DNA of 64,000 nucleotides. Origin: Armatimonadota bacterium (GTDB taxonomy: Bacteria > Armatimonadota > HRBIN16). The notes under the pieces are model-generated. The model was not told the origin of the DNA and did not search any database. It saw only the letters and a list, made by a program, of their open reading frames with translations. Position numbers and translations under genes: made by a program. The stretch is from the NCBI GenBank assembly GCA_026003175.1, contig BPGT01000002.1:1-64000 (forward strand). The letters run 5' to 3'. Below, one piece after another: positions 7,323-15,237 of this stretch; positions within the stretch are counted from its first letter, which is position 1; the number at the start of each line of letters is the position of its first letter.

Positions 7323-7520
7323 TCACGCCTCCCCCTCCGATTGAGCGCGGCACAAGTCGTCGACAAACCGCCGGAGCTCGTCCACCGGCACGCGCCGTGC
7401 CCGCCCCAGGCGGACAGTTCTGATGCGACCGTCACTGACCAGCCGGTAGAAATTGGCGCGAGAGACCGACAGCATCTCCGCTGCCTCCGTCATTTTCAGC
7501 AACAGCTTGACGTCGTCCAT
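7323..7520 (-). CDS. Excisionase-family HTH protein (HTH_17/MerR-like)
   Basis: This 65-residue DNA-binding protein contains the helix-turn-helix and wing of excisionase/AlpA-like proteins (MTEAAEMLSVSRANFYRLV, then GRIRTVRLGRARRVPVDEL). The ATG at 7520 has AGGAGG 6 nt upstream, so the long upstream frame is excluded. It heads the replication operon and is divergent from the 193-residue gene. Probable roles are excision directionality factor and/or activator of the element's genes. Confidence 0.88.
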   Translation of the reverse strand: MDDVKLLLKMTEAAEMLSVSRANFYRLVSDGRIRTVRLGRARRVPVDELRRFVDDLCRAQSEGEA

Positions 7521-7537
7521 ACGGACCTCCTGACATC

Positions 7538-7566
7538 TTGACGTTTTTTGAGATTTCAAGTATGAT
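7538..7566 (+). promoter_or_regulatory. Promoter of the rightward accessory gene
   Basis: TTGACG (7538-7543), a 17-bp spacer and TATGAT (7561-7566) form a strong sigma70-like promoter directed right. The predicted start near 7573 leaves a 70-85 nt leader. The site lies within 20 bp of the excisionase-like start on the other strand, so the HTH protein could regulate both directions. Confidence 0.75.
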
Positions 7567-7643
7567 TTTAGCACAGAGCTGGCTGGCGGTGACAGGGAAA
7601 AGAGCCTGCCCAGCGCATCTCTCGGTATTCTGTCACTTCGCGT

Positions 7644-8225
7644 GTGGTGGATCACATCATGTCGCAGGAATATGAAGACTTTGAGGCACGACTGGATGAA
7701 GCCATCGCTGCTGCGCGTGAGTTTCTTGTGGGCGGCGATGACACGGAGGGTTTTCTTGACGCGGCGCGGGTGCATGTGTTGCGTCGCTGGCGCCACAACT
7801 GGACGGACGCGGCTGACCGAAGGGTCTACGAAAGCCTCAGCTGGTTACCATGCGCCATCGCGAAAGCGGCGCAAAGCCCCGACCCCGTGAAGGAGTTCAA
7901 GGCAATCGTTGCCAGCCTGGTAGCCCCCAACACTCGGCAGGAACGCTACTCTCGCAGTTACGTGTGGCTCTTTGAGGCTGCGCGCCACTTCATGGCGTTG
8001 GGCGACCTGGAAGCAACCCTTCGCCAAATGGCTGACCTCCGCGGCGAGACCTACGCGGCAGCCCGCCGTCGGTTTTTCCGGCTCGCTGCAGAGGTTCGGC
8101 AAGCCATCCCCCACACCCAGATGGAGAGGCTCGCGACCGAGCTGGGCCCGGACGACGGCATCATCGCATGCGGTGTCGCCATCACCGGTGCGCTCGCCCG
8201 CATGCTCATCTCCATCTCACGCTGA
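7644..8225 (+). CDS. Hypothetical protein, sole rightward gene of the element
   Basis: This soluble protein has 188-193 residues and starts at GTG 7644 or, more likely, ATG 7659. It is rich in helices (DFEARLDEAIAAAREFLVG; RYSRSYVWLFEAARHFMALG). No family, catalytic motif or membrane segment is recognised. It is the only gene on its strand, has its own promoter, and its stop overlaps the right 23-bp repeat. In phage satellites this end position is commonly used for accessory (including anti-phage) genes. The role here is unknown. Confidence 0.75.
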   Translation: MVDHIMSQEYEDFEARLDEAIAAAREFLVGGDDTEGFLDAARVHVLRRWRHNWTDAADRRVYESLSWLPCAIAKAAQSPDPVKEFKAIVASLVAPNTRQERYSRSYVWLFEAARHFMALGDLEATLRQMADLRGETYAAARRRFFRLAAEVRQAIPHTQMERLATELGPDDGIIACGVAITGALARMLISISR

Positions 8226-8244
8226 TGCCAATTTGATGCCAATT
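8222..8244 (+). repeat. Right 23-bp direct repeat of the integrated element
   Basis: This is an exact copy, in the same orientation, of 125-147, with the internal GATGCCAATT duplication. It overlaps the stop codon of the preceding gene. Together the two copies delimit about 8.1 kb and are best read as integrase arm sites or element ends. Confidence 0.75.
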
Positions 8245-8356
8245 GTGGTAGACGGCGGTAGACGAACGTGGAAAAAGAGAGAAAATACATCACCAGACTG
8301 CCTGAATTTTATACATTCATGGACGTTAACAGACAATAATAGAGGCAGGAGGTCAA

Positions 8357-8402
8357 TCTCTTAATCAGCGGGTCGGAGGTTCGAGTCCTCCACGGTCCAC
8401 CA
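8357..8402 (+). tRNA. tRNA-Lys(CTT) 3' fragment (candidate attR)
   Basis: The fragment begins at the anticodon loop CTCTTAA (8358-8364) and continues with a complete T arm (GGAGG, TTCGAGT, CCTCC), the acceptor strand ACGGTCC, A and CCA (8400-8402). Upstream sequence contains no D arm or 5' acceptor strand, so this is a 3' fragment, as left by integration into a tRNA. It is not a copy of the tRNA-Thr at the left end: about 30 of 45 aligned positions match, as for any two tRNAs. Confidence 0.75.
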
Positions 8403-8652
8403 TTTTGCTTTCGATGGAGAGAGCAGCTGACTAAGATTCAGCGTGTTTTCCAGCAGTGGCTCCACTGCAAAAAGGCATCTCATTGCGGAGGACGCTAGAC
8501 AATCAGCGAGCTTCTCTGCGCTCTCCACATGCTCAGTGGACTCAGTCGTGGTTTTATCTTGGGCAACCACAGGATGTTGCCTCCTGTAGACTGTAGCGCA
8601 CCCCCGATAACTCGGCAGGAAAAAAGCTCCGATTTCGTGTATACTTATAGCC
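8403..8652. other. Intergenic region without a supported gene
   Basis: No convincing coding sequence is seen. A small inverted repeat (GGCAAC/GTTGCC) lies at about 8560-8582. TATACT at 8640-8645 is a -10 box only about 7 nt before the GTG start of the glycosyltransferase, suggesting a leaderless transcript. Confidence 0.5.
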
Positions 8653-9441
8653 GTGAGTATCATGGAAGCGGCAACAGTGCCTGTGCAAGAGAAGATACCG
8701 GCGGTTTCGCTGTTTGGGGTGCGCGTCCATGCGGTCAGCATGGACGAGGCTATACAACACATCCTGCGTTTCGTGCGTGAAGGCACCCCGCGACAGGTGG
8801 TAACCGCCGATTCCAGTATGGTGGTCATGGCACAGCATGATGACCGCCTGCGTCATATCATCAATCAGGCGGACCTGGTGACTCCGGATAGCATCGGTAT
8901 CCTGTGGGCGTGTCGGCGGCGTGGTATCCAGATGCCAGAGCGCGTCAGCGGTGTGGATATCGTGGTTCGACTCGCTCGGGTCAGTGCACAAACGGGTTTG
9001 CGTCTCTACTTACTGGGGGCACAACCGGGTGTGGCTGAAGAGGCAGCGCAACGTCTTCAGGCGCGCTATCCGGGGGTGCGTATCGCAGGGTGTCAGCACG
9101 GGTATTTCCCAGCGGAGGCAGAGCCCGAAATTGTTCGGCGAATTCGTGAAGTTCAACCGGATGTGTTATGTGTGGCGATGGGTATCCCCAGACAGGAGAA
9201 GTGGATTGACTGCTATCGTCATGTCTTGAATGTGCCTGTGAGCATCGGCGTAGGGGGGACGTTCGATGTTCTCTCCGGACGGGTGCGCCGGGCACCGTTA
9301 TGGATGCAGCGAATGGGTATGGAATGGTTGTGGCGGGTAGGACACAACCCGCGTAAAATCTCCAAAGTCATGTTGCTACCACGCTTTGTGTGGATGGTGC
9401 TGACCGATCCAAACGCTATCGAGGTTGTTCGCAATGGGTGA
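8653..9441 (+). CDS. WecG/TagA/CpsF-family glycosyltransferase
   Basis: This family transfers UDP-activated N-acetylmannosamine-type sugars to lipid-linked intermediates for surface polysaccharide. The protein has 259-262 residues, the usual length, with TADSSMVVMA and GVDIV near the N-terminal half, YLLGAQPGVAEEAAQRL, a typical GYFPAEAEPEI segment and GVGGTFDVLSGRVRRAP. The start is GTG 8653 or ATG 8662. The -10 box at 8640-8645 allows almost no leader, so translation is probably leaderless. It overlaps greA by 8 nt, indicating a joint transcript. The exact donor sugar is not predictable. Confidence 0.9.
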   Translation: MSIMEAATVPVQEKIPAVSLFGVRVHAVSMDEAIQHILRFVREGTPRQVVTADSSMVVMAQHDDRLRHIINQADLVTPDSIGILWACRRRGIQMPERVSGVDIVVRLARVSAQTGLRLYLLGAQPGVAEEAAQRLQARYPGVRIAGCQHGYFPAEAEPEIVRRIREVQPDVLCVAMGIPRQEKWIDCYRHVLNVPVSIGVGGTFDVLSGRVRRAPLWMQRMGMEWLWRVGHNPRKISKVMLLPRFVWMVLTDPNAIEVVRNG

Positions 9442-9922
9442 TGAGATTATCCTCACGCGCGAAGGGTACGAGAAACTCAAACAGGAGCTGGAGCATCTGA
9501 AAACCATTGGGCGGGCGCAGAGTGCAGAGCGCATCCGTCGCGCTCGGGCGCAGGGCGACCTGAGCGAGAACTTCGAATACCACGAAGCCAAACGCGCTCA
9601 GGCGATGCTGGAAGGGCGCATCCGCGAACTGCAGCGCATTCTGGAAATCGCGCAGGTGGTAGACCATTTGCCCGGCGAAGATGGGGTAGTCACTGTGGGC
9701 AGTGTGGTTACCGTCGAAGACCTCGAGCACGGTGAGGAGTGGACGTTCCGGGTGGTGGACACTGCCTCCGCCGCGGTGTTCGGAACCGACGAAGAGTACG
9801 AGCATGTCTCCGCCGCCTCGCCCATCGGGCAAGCCATCGTAGGCAAGAAAGTGGGCGACATCGTACAGGTGGAGACGCCCGCAGGCACGGTAGACTACGA
9901 AATACTCTCCGTACACACCTGA
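9434..9922 (+). CDS. greA: Transcription elongation factor GreA/GreB family
   Basis: It rescues backtracked RNA polymerase by stimulating transcript cleavage. The N-terminal antiparallel coiled coil (GYEKLKQELEHLKTI and RAQGDLSENFEYHEAKRAQ) carries the acidic DLSEN tip residues, and the C-terminal FKBP-like domain ends with VGKKVGDIVQVETPAG. At 162 residues it is full length. ATG 9434 with GAGG about 9 nt upstream is preferred to an upstream TTG. It overlaps the 3' end of the glycosyltransferase gene. Confidence 0.95.
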   Translation: MGDEIILTREGYEKLKQELEHLKTIGRAQSAERIRRARAQGDLSENFEYHEAKRAQAMLEGRIRELQRILEIAQVVDHLPGEDGVVTVGSVVTVEDLEHGEEWTFRVVDTASAAVFGTDEEYEHVSAASPIGQAIVGKKVGDIVQVETPAGTVDYEILSVHT

Positions 9923-9969
9923 ACGTACACCGCATAACTGGCATAATCCATATTGAGGTTGTATACGCC

Positions 9970-9989
9970 GCCCTGCCGAGAGGCAGGGC
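9970..9989. terminator. Hairpin between greA and the UDP-sugar dehydrogenase gene
   Basis: GCCCTGCC (9970-9977), a GAGA loop and GGCAGGGC form a perfect 8-bp stem. No T-run follows, so termination would be weak. It might instead be a leader element of the downstream gene. Confidence 0.45.
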
Positions 9990-10016
9990 TTGGCATCATC
10001 GGGGAGGCACGAAAAG

Positions 10017-11348
10017 ATGCAACTGAGTGTCATCGGTACGGGCTATGTGGGGCTTGTTACGGGCGCAGTATTTGCCGATCTGGGCAACGAGGTCATCTGT
10101 GTGGATAAAGACGAGGAGAAAATCACCGCGCTGCGTGCGGGCATCATGCCCATCTACGAGCCGGGACTGGAGGAGATGGTGCGCCACAATGTGGAGGAAG
10201 GACGGCTCTCTTTCACGACCGATACCGAAGAAGCGGTACGTCGCTCCGAAGTGGTGTTCATTGCAGTGGGCACGCCCAGTCTTCCCGATGGTCAACCCGA
10301 CCTGTCGCAGGTGGAGGACGCCTGTCGCCATATCGCACGCGCGTTGAACGCTCCAAAGGTCATCGTGAATAAGAGCACCGTGCCCGTCGGCACGGGCGAT
10401 GTCGTGCGCCGGTGGATCGAGCAATACGCTCCGTCGGGCCACCCTGAGTTTGAAGTGGTCTCTAACCCCGAATTCCTGCGGGAAGGCTCGGCGATTTATG
10501 ATACGCTACATCCTGACCGTATCGTGATTGGTGCGGCGAACCAGAACGCGGCGATGAAGTTAATAGAGCTCTACGCGCCGCTGGAGCGACCGATGATTGT
10601 GACCGACGTCAACTCCGCCGAGCTCATCAAATACGCTTCTAACTGCTTTCTGGCTATGAAGATTTCGTATATCAATGCCATCGCTCGCATCTGCGACCTG
10701 AGCGGGGCGGATGTGACGCTGGTGGCGAAGGGTATGGGCTACGATAAGCGCATCGGGGACCAGTTCCTGCAGGCAGGGTTGGGCTGGGGCGGTAGCTGCT
10801 TCCCCAAGGATGTGAGCGCGATGATTGCTACCGCTGACGCCCTGGGCTATGACTTCCAGCTGCTCAGGGCGGTGAAGCAGATTAACGATGAACAACCCCT
10901 GTATTTCATTGGTAAAATGCGCGACGCGCTGGGCGGATTGGATGGCAAACGGGTCGCCATTCTCGGGTTGTCCTTCAAGCCCAATACCGATGACCTGCGT
11001 GAGGCGAAGTCGCTGCAGATTATCGCCGCTTTGCTGGCGGAGGGGGCAGAGGTGCGTGCGTACGACCCTATCGCCATGCCCAAAGCGCGAGCTATCTTTC
11101 CACAAATCACCTATTGCGAAAATGCGTATGATGCGGCTACCGATTGTGATGCGGTGGCAGTGGTGACCGAGTGGAACGAGTTTCGACAGATCGACCTTGA
11201 GAAGCTGCGTCGGTCTATGCGTCGCCCGCTGTTGTTCGACGGGCGCAACATCTACAACCCGCAGAAGGTAAGGCAAGCAGGTCTGGAGTACTACGGCATT
11301 GGGCGAGCCGCCAATGCTACACCGTTTATCCGCGCGGCGTCGCAGTAA
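10017..11348 (+). CDS. ugd: UDP-glucose 6-dehydrogenase (UDP-glucose/GDP-mannose dehydrogenase family)
   Basis: It oxidises UDP-glucose twice with NAD+ to UDP-glucuronate for polysaccharide synthesis. The N-terminal Rossmann motif (GTGYVGLVTGAVFADLG), the STVPVGTG segment, the catalytic Cys in GWGGSCFPKD (residue about 262) and the C-terminal UDP-binding domain are all visible. The length is 443 residues, normal for the family. ATG 10017 is preceded by GGGGAGG. Specificity for UDP-glucose rather than another nucleotide sugar is the most common case, not proven. Confidence 0.92.
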   Translation: MQLSVIGTGYVGLVTGAVFADLGNEVICVDKDEEKITALRAGIMPIYEPGLEEMVRHNVEEGRLSFTTDTEEAVRRSEVVFIAVGTPSLPDGQPDLSQVEDACRHIARALNAPKVIVNKSTVPVGTGDVVRRWIEQYAPSGHPEFEVVSNPEFLREGSAIYDTLHPDRIVIGAANQNAAMKLIELYAPLERPMIVTDVNSAELIKYASNCFLAMKISYINAIARICDLSGADVTLVAKGMGYDKRIGDQFLQAGLGWGGSCFPKDVSAMIATADALGYDFQLLRAVKQINDEQPLYFIGKMRDALGGLDGKRVAILGLSFKPNTDDLREAKSLQIIAALLAEGAEVRAYDPIAMPKARAIFPQITYCENAYDAATDCDAVAVVTEWNEFRQIDLEKLRRSMRRPLLFDGRNIYNPQKVRQAGLEYYGIGRAANATPFIRAASQ

Positions 11349-11369
11349 AGGCAGGAGAGGAGTGTTCGT

Positions 11370-12272
11370 ATGAGTTTCTTCAATCGCGAACTGGTGCTTG
11401 GACGCAACCCACATTACGATAAGGGGGTGCGCCTGCTGGACCAGGGGCTGTATCAGGAAGCCATCGCTGAGTTCGAGCAGGTCGGGCCCTCCGACCCGGC
11501 AGTGTATCGCCTGGCGCGATTCCACCAGGGACAAGCGTACGCCGAGCTGGGACAGCGCTATCTGCAGGGGGGATTGCTGGAGCGCGCCGAGGCGGCTTTC
11601 CGCCGCGCCATCGAAATACATCCTCGCTTCGCTGACCTCCATTGTAGCCTTGGTATAGTTCTCCGACAGCGGAACCGCTACCCAGAGGCGGAAGAGGCTC
11701 TGCTCAAGGCGCTGGAGATTAATCCTCGTTTTGCCTACGCCAAACTGCAACTGGGTATCTGCTACCTGCAACAGGGCGAGGTGCAGAAGGGATGGCAGAC
11801 GGTGCAGGAGGCGGTCGCGCTGGAACCCCGTTTTCATACTACTGCCTACCAGAAGGCACAGCAGTTGCGCGAGAGCGGCGACCTTCAGGGCGTACTGGAG
11901 GCACTGGAGCAGGTGCGCATTACCGAAGTGGAGGACATCCAGTTCCATACCCGCCTGGGCGACGACCTGTATCGGCGGGGCATGTACGCCAAGGCGGCGG
12001 AAGAGTATCAGAAGGCGCTTCACGTCAACGGAGCCTATCCCGACCTGTATAACCGCTTAGGGGTGGCTCTGATGGCGCAGGGAGACTATTCGGGCGCGGA
12101 GGAGGCGTTCCGCCGTGCTCTGGAGATCAATCCCCGCTACGCGGAGGCGCAGGCAAACCTGGTGCTTGCATTGCGCGGGGCAGGCAAAGAAGCAGAGGCT
12201 CAGCAAGCCCTCAAGCGTCTGGCAGAAATCGCACCGGACAACCCGCTCCTCCAATCTCCTTCGCCAGAATGA
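11370..12272 (+). CDS. Tetratricopeptide repeat protein
   Basis: The protein has 300 residues with at least six TPR-like units (for example ERAEAAFRRAIEIHPRFADL, PEAEEALLKALEINPRFAYA, SGAEEAFRRALEINPRYAEA). It has no signal peptide or membrane segment and is probably a cytoplasmic scaffold. It follows the UDP-sugar dehydrogenase with a GGAGAGGAG ribosome site, and its stop overlaps the tgt start. The role is not predictable beyond protein-protein contact. Confidence 0.88.
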   Translation: MSFFNRELVLGRNPHYDKGVRLLDQGLYQEAIAEFEQVGPSDPAVYRLARFHQGQAYAELGQRYLQGGLLERAEAAFRRAIEIHPRFADLHCSLGIVLRQRNRYPEAEEALLKALEINPRFAYAKLQLGICYLQQGEVQKGWQTVQEAVALEPRFHTTAYQKAQQLRESGDLQGVLEALEQVRITEVEDIQFHTRLGDDLYRRGMYAKAAEEYQKALHVNGAYPDLYNRLGVALMAQGDYSGAEEAFRRALEINPRYAEAQANLVLALRGAGKEAEAQQALKRLAEIAPDNPLLQSPSPE

Positions 12273-13414
12273 GAACGCCTCCAGCCCTGCAGTTCGAGAT
12301 AACGGCGCGTGACCCGCGTTCGCAGGCACGGTATGGGGTTCTGCGGTTGCCGCATGGCGAGGTGGAAACGCCTGTCTTTATGCCAGTTGGCACGCAGGGC
12401 ACAGTCAAAGCCATGACGCAGGAAGAACTCGAGCGGCTCGATTTCCGTATTATTCTATGCAATACCTATCATCTGTACCTGCGTCCGGGGCATGAGCGCG
12501 TCGCTCGGGCAGGGGGGCTGCACCGATTCATCGCGTGGAACCGCAACATCCTCACCGATAGCGGCGGGTTCCAGGTATTCAGCTTGCAAGGGCTGAGGCG
12601 GGTGTACGAGGACGGTGTGGAGTTTCAGTCGCATCTGGATGGCTCCACACATTACTTTACTCCTGAACGAGCGATAGAGGTGCAACACGCGCTGGGTGCG
12701 GACATCATCATGGCGTTCGATGAGTGCCCGCCCAACCCGTGCACCTATGAGCAGGCGAAGGCGGCGATGGAGCGTACCCATCGTTGGGCGGTGCGCTGTC
12801 TGCAGGCGCATGATACCGAACAGGCTCTTTTCGGTATCGTGCAAGGAAGCGTGTACGAGCACCTGCGCGAACAGAGCGCGCGCTTCATCAGCGAACTCGG
12901 CTTTCCGGGCGTTGCGATTGGCGGAGTGGCGGTAGGCGAGGAGAAGGCGGAGATACATCGCATCGTCGCGTTCACCACACCCCTTCTGCCAGATGGCAAA
13001 CCACGCTACTTGATGGGTGTGGGCGAGCCGGATGACATCCTGCAGGCGGTCGCCAGCGGGGTAGATATGTTTGACTGCGTGCTGCCTACGCGCCTGGCGC
13101 GCAACGCGGCGATGATGACCCGAAGCGGACGGGTGAACCTGCGTAACGCCCATTTCGCCGACAATTTCGGGCCGGTGGACCCGGAGTGTGACTGTCCGGT
13201 ATGCCAGCGCTATCCGGCAGCGTATCTCCATCATCTATTCAAGGCGAAGGAGATCCTGGCGGCGCGCCTGGCGACGTATCACAACCTGTACTTCTATCAG
13301 CAGTTCATGGAAGCCATTCGCCGGGCAATCCGAGCAGGAAATCTGGAACAATTCACCAGGGAGTTCCTTCAGAAGTACATGCCGGAAGAGAGCCGGCTAT
13401 CCAGAGAGGAGTGA
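12269..13414 (+). CDS. tgt: tRNA-guanine transglycosylase (queuine tRNA-ribosyltransferase)
   Basis: It exchanges guanine 34 for preQ1 in GUN tRNAs. The TIM-barrel enzyme shows GTQGTVKAM, the catalytic-region LTDSGGFQVFSLQGLR, AFDECPPNP, FGIVQG, GGVAVGE and the second catalytic Asp in FDCVLPTR. The zinc site CDCPVCQ plus a downstream His is present. At 381 residues it is full length. The ATG overlaps the TPR gene's stop (ATGA). Confidence 0.97.
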   Translation: MRTPPALQFEITARDPRSQARYGVLRLPHGEVETPVFMPVGTQGTVKAMTQEELERLDFRIILCNTYHLYLRPGHERVARAGGLHRFIAWNRNILTDSGGFQVFSLQGLRRVYEDGVEFQSHLDGSTHYFTPERAIEVQHALGADIIMAFDECPPNPCTYEQAKAAMERTHRWAVRCLQAHDTEQALFGIVQGSVYEHLREQSARFISELGFPGVAIGGVAVGEEKAEIHRIVAFTTPLLPDGKPRYLMGVGEPDDILQAVASGVDMFDCVLPTRLARNAAMMTRSGRVNLRNAHFADNFGPVDPECDCPVCQRYPAAYLHHLFKAKEILAARLATYHNLYFYQQFMEAIRRAIRAGNLEQFTREFLQKYMPEESRLSREE

Positions 13415-13420
13415 AATAGC

Positions 13421-14095
13421 ATGATAACACTGCAGCAGGTAACCTTGAAAGATGTGCGCAGCTACCCGAAAGTGCGCGTTTACATAGACGCTGCGAACCA
13501 GCAGATGGCAGCGATTGGCTATACCGAACATGGGCACCGCCACGCGGGGGTGGTCTCCTCGGTGACGCGCACTATCTGTGAGTCGCTGGGTTACACGCCC
13601 CGACAAACCGAGCTGGCTGCGATTGCTGCCTATTTGCACGATATCGGCAACATGGTTAACCGCAATAACCACCCCGAAATCGGCGCGATTATCGCCATGA
13701 ACATCCTCGACGAAATGGGCATGGACCCGCGCGAGATCGCGGTTGTGGTGGCCGCTATAGGCAATCACGAGGAGGGCGATGGCATGCCGATAGACTACGC
13801 CTCCGCCGCGGTGATTATTGCCGATAAATCGGACGTGCATTATAGCCGTGTACAGAACCCGCGCCCGGAGACCTACGATATCCACGATAGGGTAAACCAC
13901 GCGGTGCAGCGGTCCAACCTGTATGTAGAACCCGATAAGCGCATTATCCGACTGGATCTGGAGATCGACACCTCCTTCGCCAGCGTGATGGAGTATTTCG
14001 AGATATTCCTGTCGCGTATGGTGATGTGTCGTAAAGCAGCGGAGCAGCTGGAGTGCCGGTTCTGTTTGCGGGTGAACGGGGTGGATTTAGGGTAG
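13421..14095 (+). CDS. HD-domain phosphohydrolase
   Basis: This 224-residue HD-superfamily metal-dependent phosphohydrolase has H in GHRHAGVVS, the HD pair in AYLHDIGNM, and further His residues in NHPEIG and NHEEGD. A C-terminal dimer-like domain ends in two cysteines (ECRFC). The substrate may be a nucleotide or cyclic nucleotide but cannot be named. It is in the tgt-recF direction with very short gaps, so probably co-transcribed. A GAGAGGAG ribosome site precedes the ATG. Confidence 0.85.
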   Translation: MITLQQVTLKDVRSYPKVRVYIDAANQQMAAIGYTEHGHRHAGVVSSVTRTICESLGYTPRQTELAAIAAYLHDIGNMVNRNNHPEIGAIIAMNILDEMGMDPREIAVVVAAIGNHEEGDGMPIDYASAAVIIADKSDVHYSRVQNPRPETYDIHDRVNHAVQRSNLYVEPDKRIIRLDLEIDTSFASVMEYFEIFLSRMVMCRKAAEQLECRFCLRVNGVDLG

Positions 14096-14105
14096 GCTTG
14101 TCGTT

Positions 14106-15236
14106 ATGCGCTTGCTCGAACTGCGCCTCACCAACTTCCGCAACTACGAGAGCCTGCATCTACAGCCCGATGCAGGCTTGAACCTCATCACAGGGGAAAA
14201 CGCGCAGGGCAAGACCAATCTGCTAGAAGCCATCTATTTGCTGGCAACGGGTAGAGCACTTCGCGCGAGCAAGGATGAAGAGCTTATCCGCTGGGGCACG
14301 GAAGAGGCAACAGTATGCGCGCATATCTATCGGGAACAGTCACTGGATGTGCACGTCGAAGTGACCCTTTCGCGCGGTCAGCCCCGGGTGGTAAAGGTGG
14401 ATGGGCAAACCTACCGCGCAGCAACCGCCCTGGGACAGTTCAACGTGGTCATCTTCAGTGCAATGGACCTGGAAGTAGTGCGTGGGCAACCGGCAGACAG
14501 ACGCAGGTATCTGGATGTGGAAATCAGTATGCTCAGTCCGGCGTATGCGCGTGCGCTGGCAGGCTATCGCCGGGCGTTAGAGCAGCGCAATCGTCTGCTA
14601 AAGAGCATCCGCGAGGGTGGCAGTGCGATAACCCCTTCCACCATCGACCTGCTGGAGGCGTGGGACGAGCAGCTGGTACGCTACGGAAGCAGCGTGATAG
14701 TGGCACGAGAGCGTTTTGTATGCGCCCTGCGCCCGCTGGCACGCACTGCACACGCGGAACTCTCCGAAAGGCGCGAGGAACTGGATATCCGTTATGCTCC
14801 CGCTGTGGAGGAGGTGGGGAGCGAGCGCGAGCAGGTGGCTGAACGATTTCGGCTGCAGCTGCAAAAGATGCGAGAAGAAGAACTCCGTCGCGGCACAACC
14901 CTCGTCGGTCCTCAGCGTGATGACTTGTTGCTGTTTGTGGACGGCAAAGAGGCGCGCACGTACGCCTCGCAAGGGCAGCAGAGGACGGTGATGTTGAGCC
15001 TCAAACGCGCGCAGTTCGAACTCACTCTGCAGGAGCGCCAGGAGCCGCCTATCGTGCTGCTGGACGATGTGATGTCCGACCTGGATGACCGACGGCGCAC
15101 ACAGCTCTTGCAAATGACCCTGCGTGGGGCGCAGGCGTTCATCACCGCTACGTCCGCAGAGACATTCCCGCAGGAAATCCTCTCCAGCGCCCGAATGTAC
15201 CGGGTGGAGAACGGTCATCTCGAATGGGTGAGATAG
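14106..15236 (+). CDS. recF: DNA replication and repair protein RecF
   Basis: RecF is an SMC-like ATPase that loads RecA at gaps with RecO/RecR. Walker A GENAQGKTN is at about residues 31-39, the ABC signature region is ASQGQQRTVMLSLKRAQ, and Walker B/D-loop is VLLDDVMSDLDD. At 376 residues it is intact. The one-base gap to the DUF721/DciA gene mirrors the common dnaN-recF-DUF721-gyrB order, although dnaA/dnaN are not adjacent here. Confidence 0.97.
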   Translation: MRLLELRLTNFRNYESLHLQPDAGLNLITGENAQGKTNLLEAIYLLATGRALRASKDEELIRWGTEEATVCAHIYREQSLDVHVEVTLSRGQPRVVKVDGQTYRAATALGQFNVVIFSAMDLEVVRGQPADRRRYLDVEISMLSPAYARALAGYRRALEQRNRLLKSIREGGSAITPSTIDLLEAWDEQLVRYGSSVIVARERFVCALRPLARTAHAELSERREELDIRYAPAVEEVGSEREQVAERFRLQLQKMREEELRRGTTLVGPQRDDLLLFVDGKEARTYASQGQQRTVMLSLKRAQFELTLQERQEPPIVLLDDVMSDLDDRRRTQLLQMTLRGAQAFITATSAETFPQEILSSARMYRVENGHLEWVR

Positions 15237-15237
15237 C

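Noticed and set aside
8361-8828. Minus-strand open frame ending in VEDSNLRPAD
   Set aside because: This peptide is a known artefact of translating the antisense strand of tRNA 3' ends. The frame covers the tRNA-Lys fragment and the antisense of the glycosyltransferase 5' end.
10560-12023. 487-codon minus-strand open frame
   Set aside because: It is antisense to the UDP-sugar dehydrogenase and TPR genes and has no recognisable domain.
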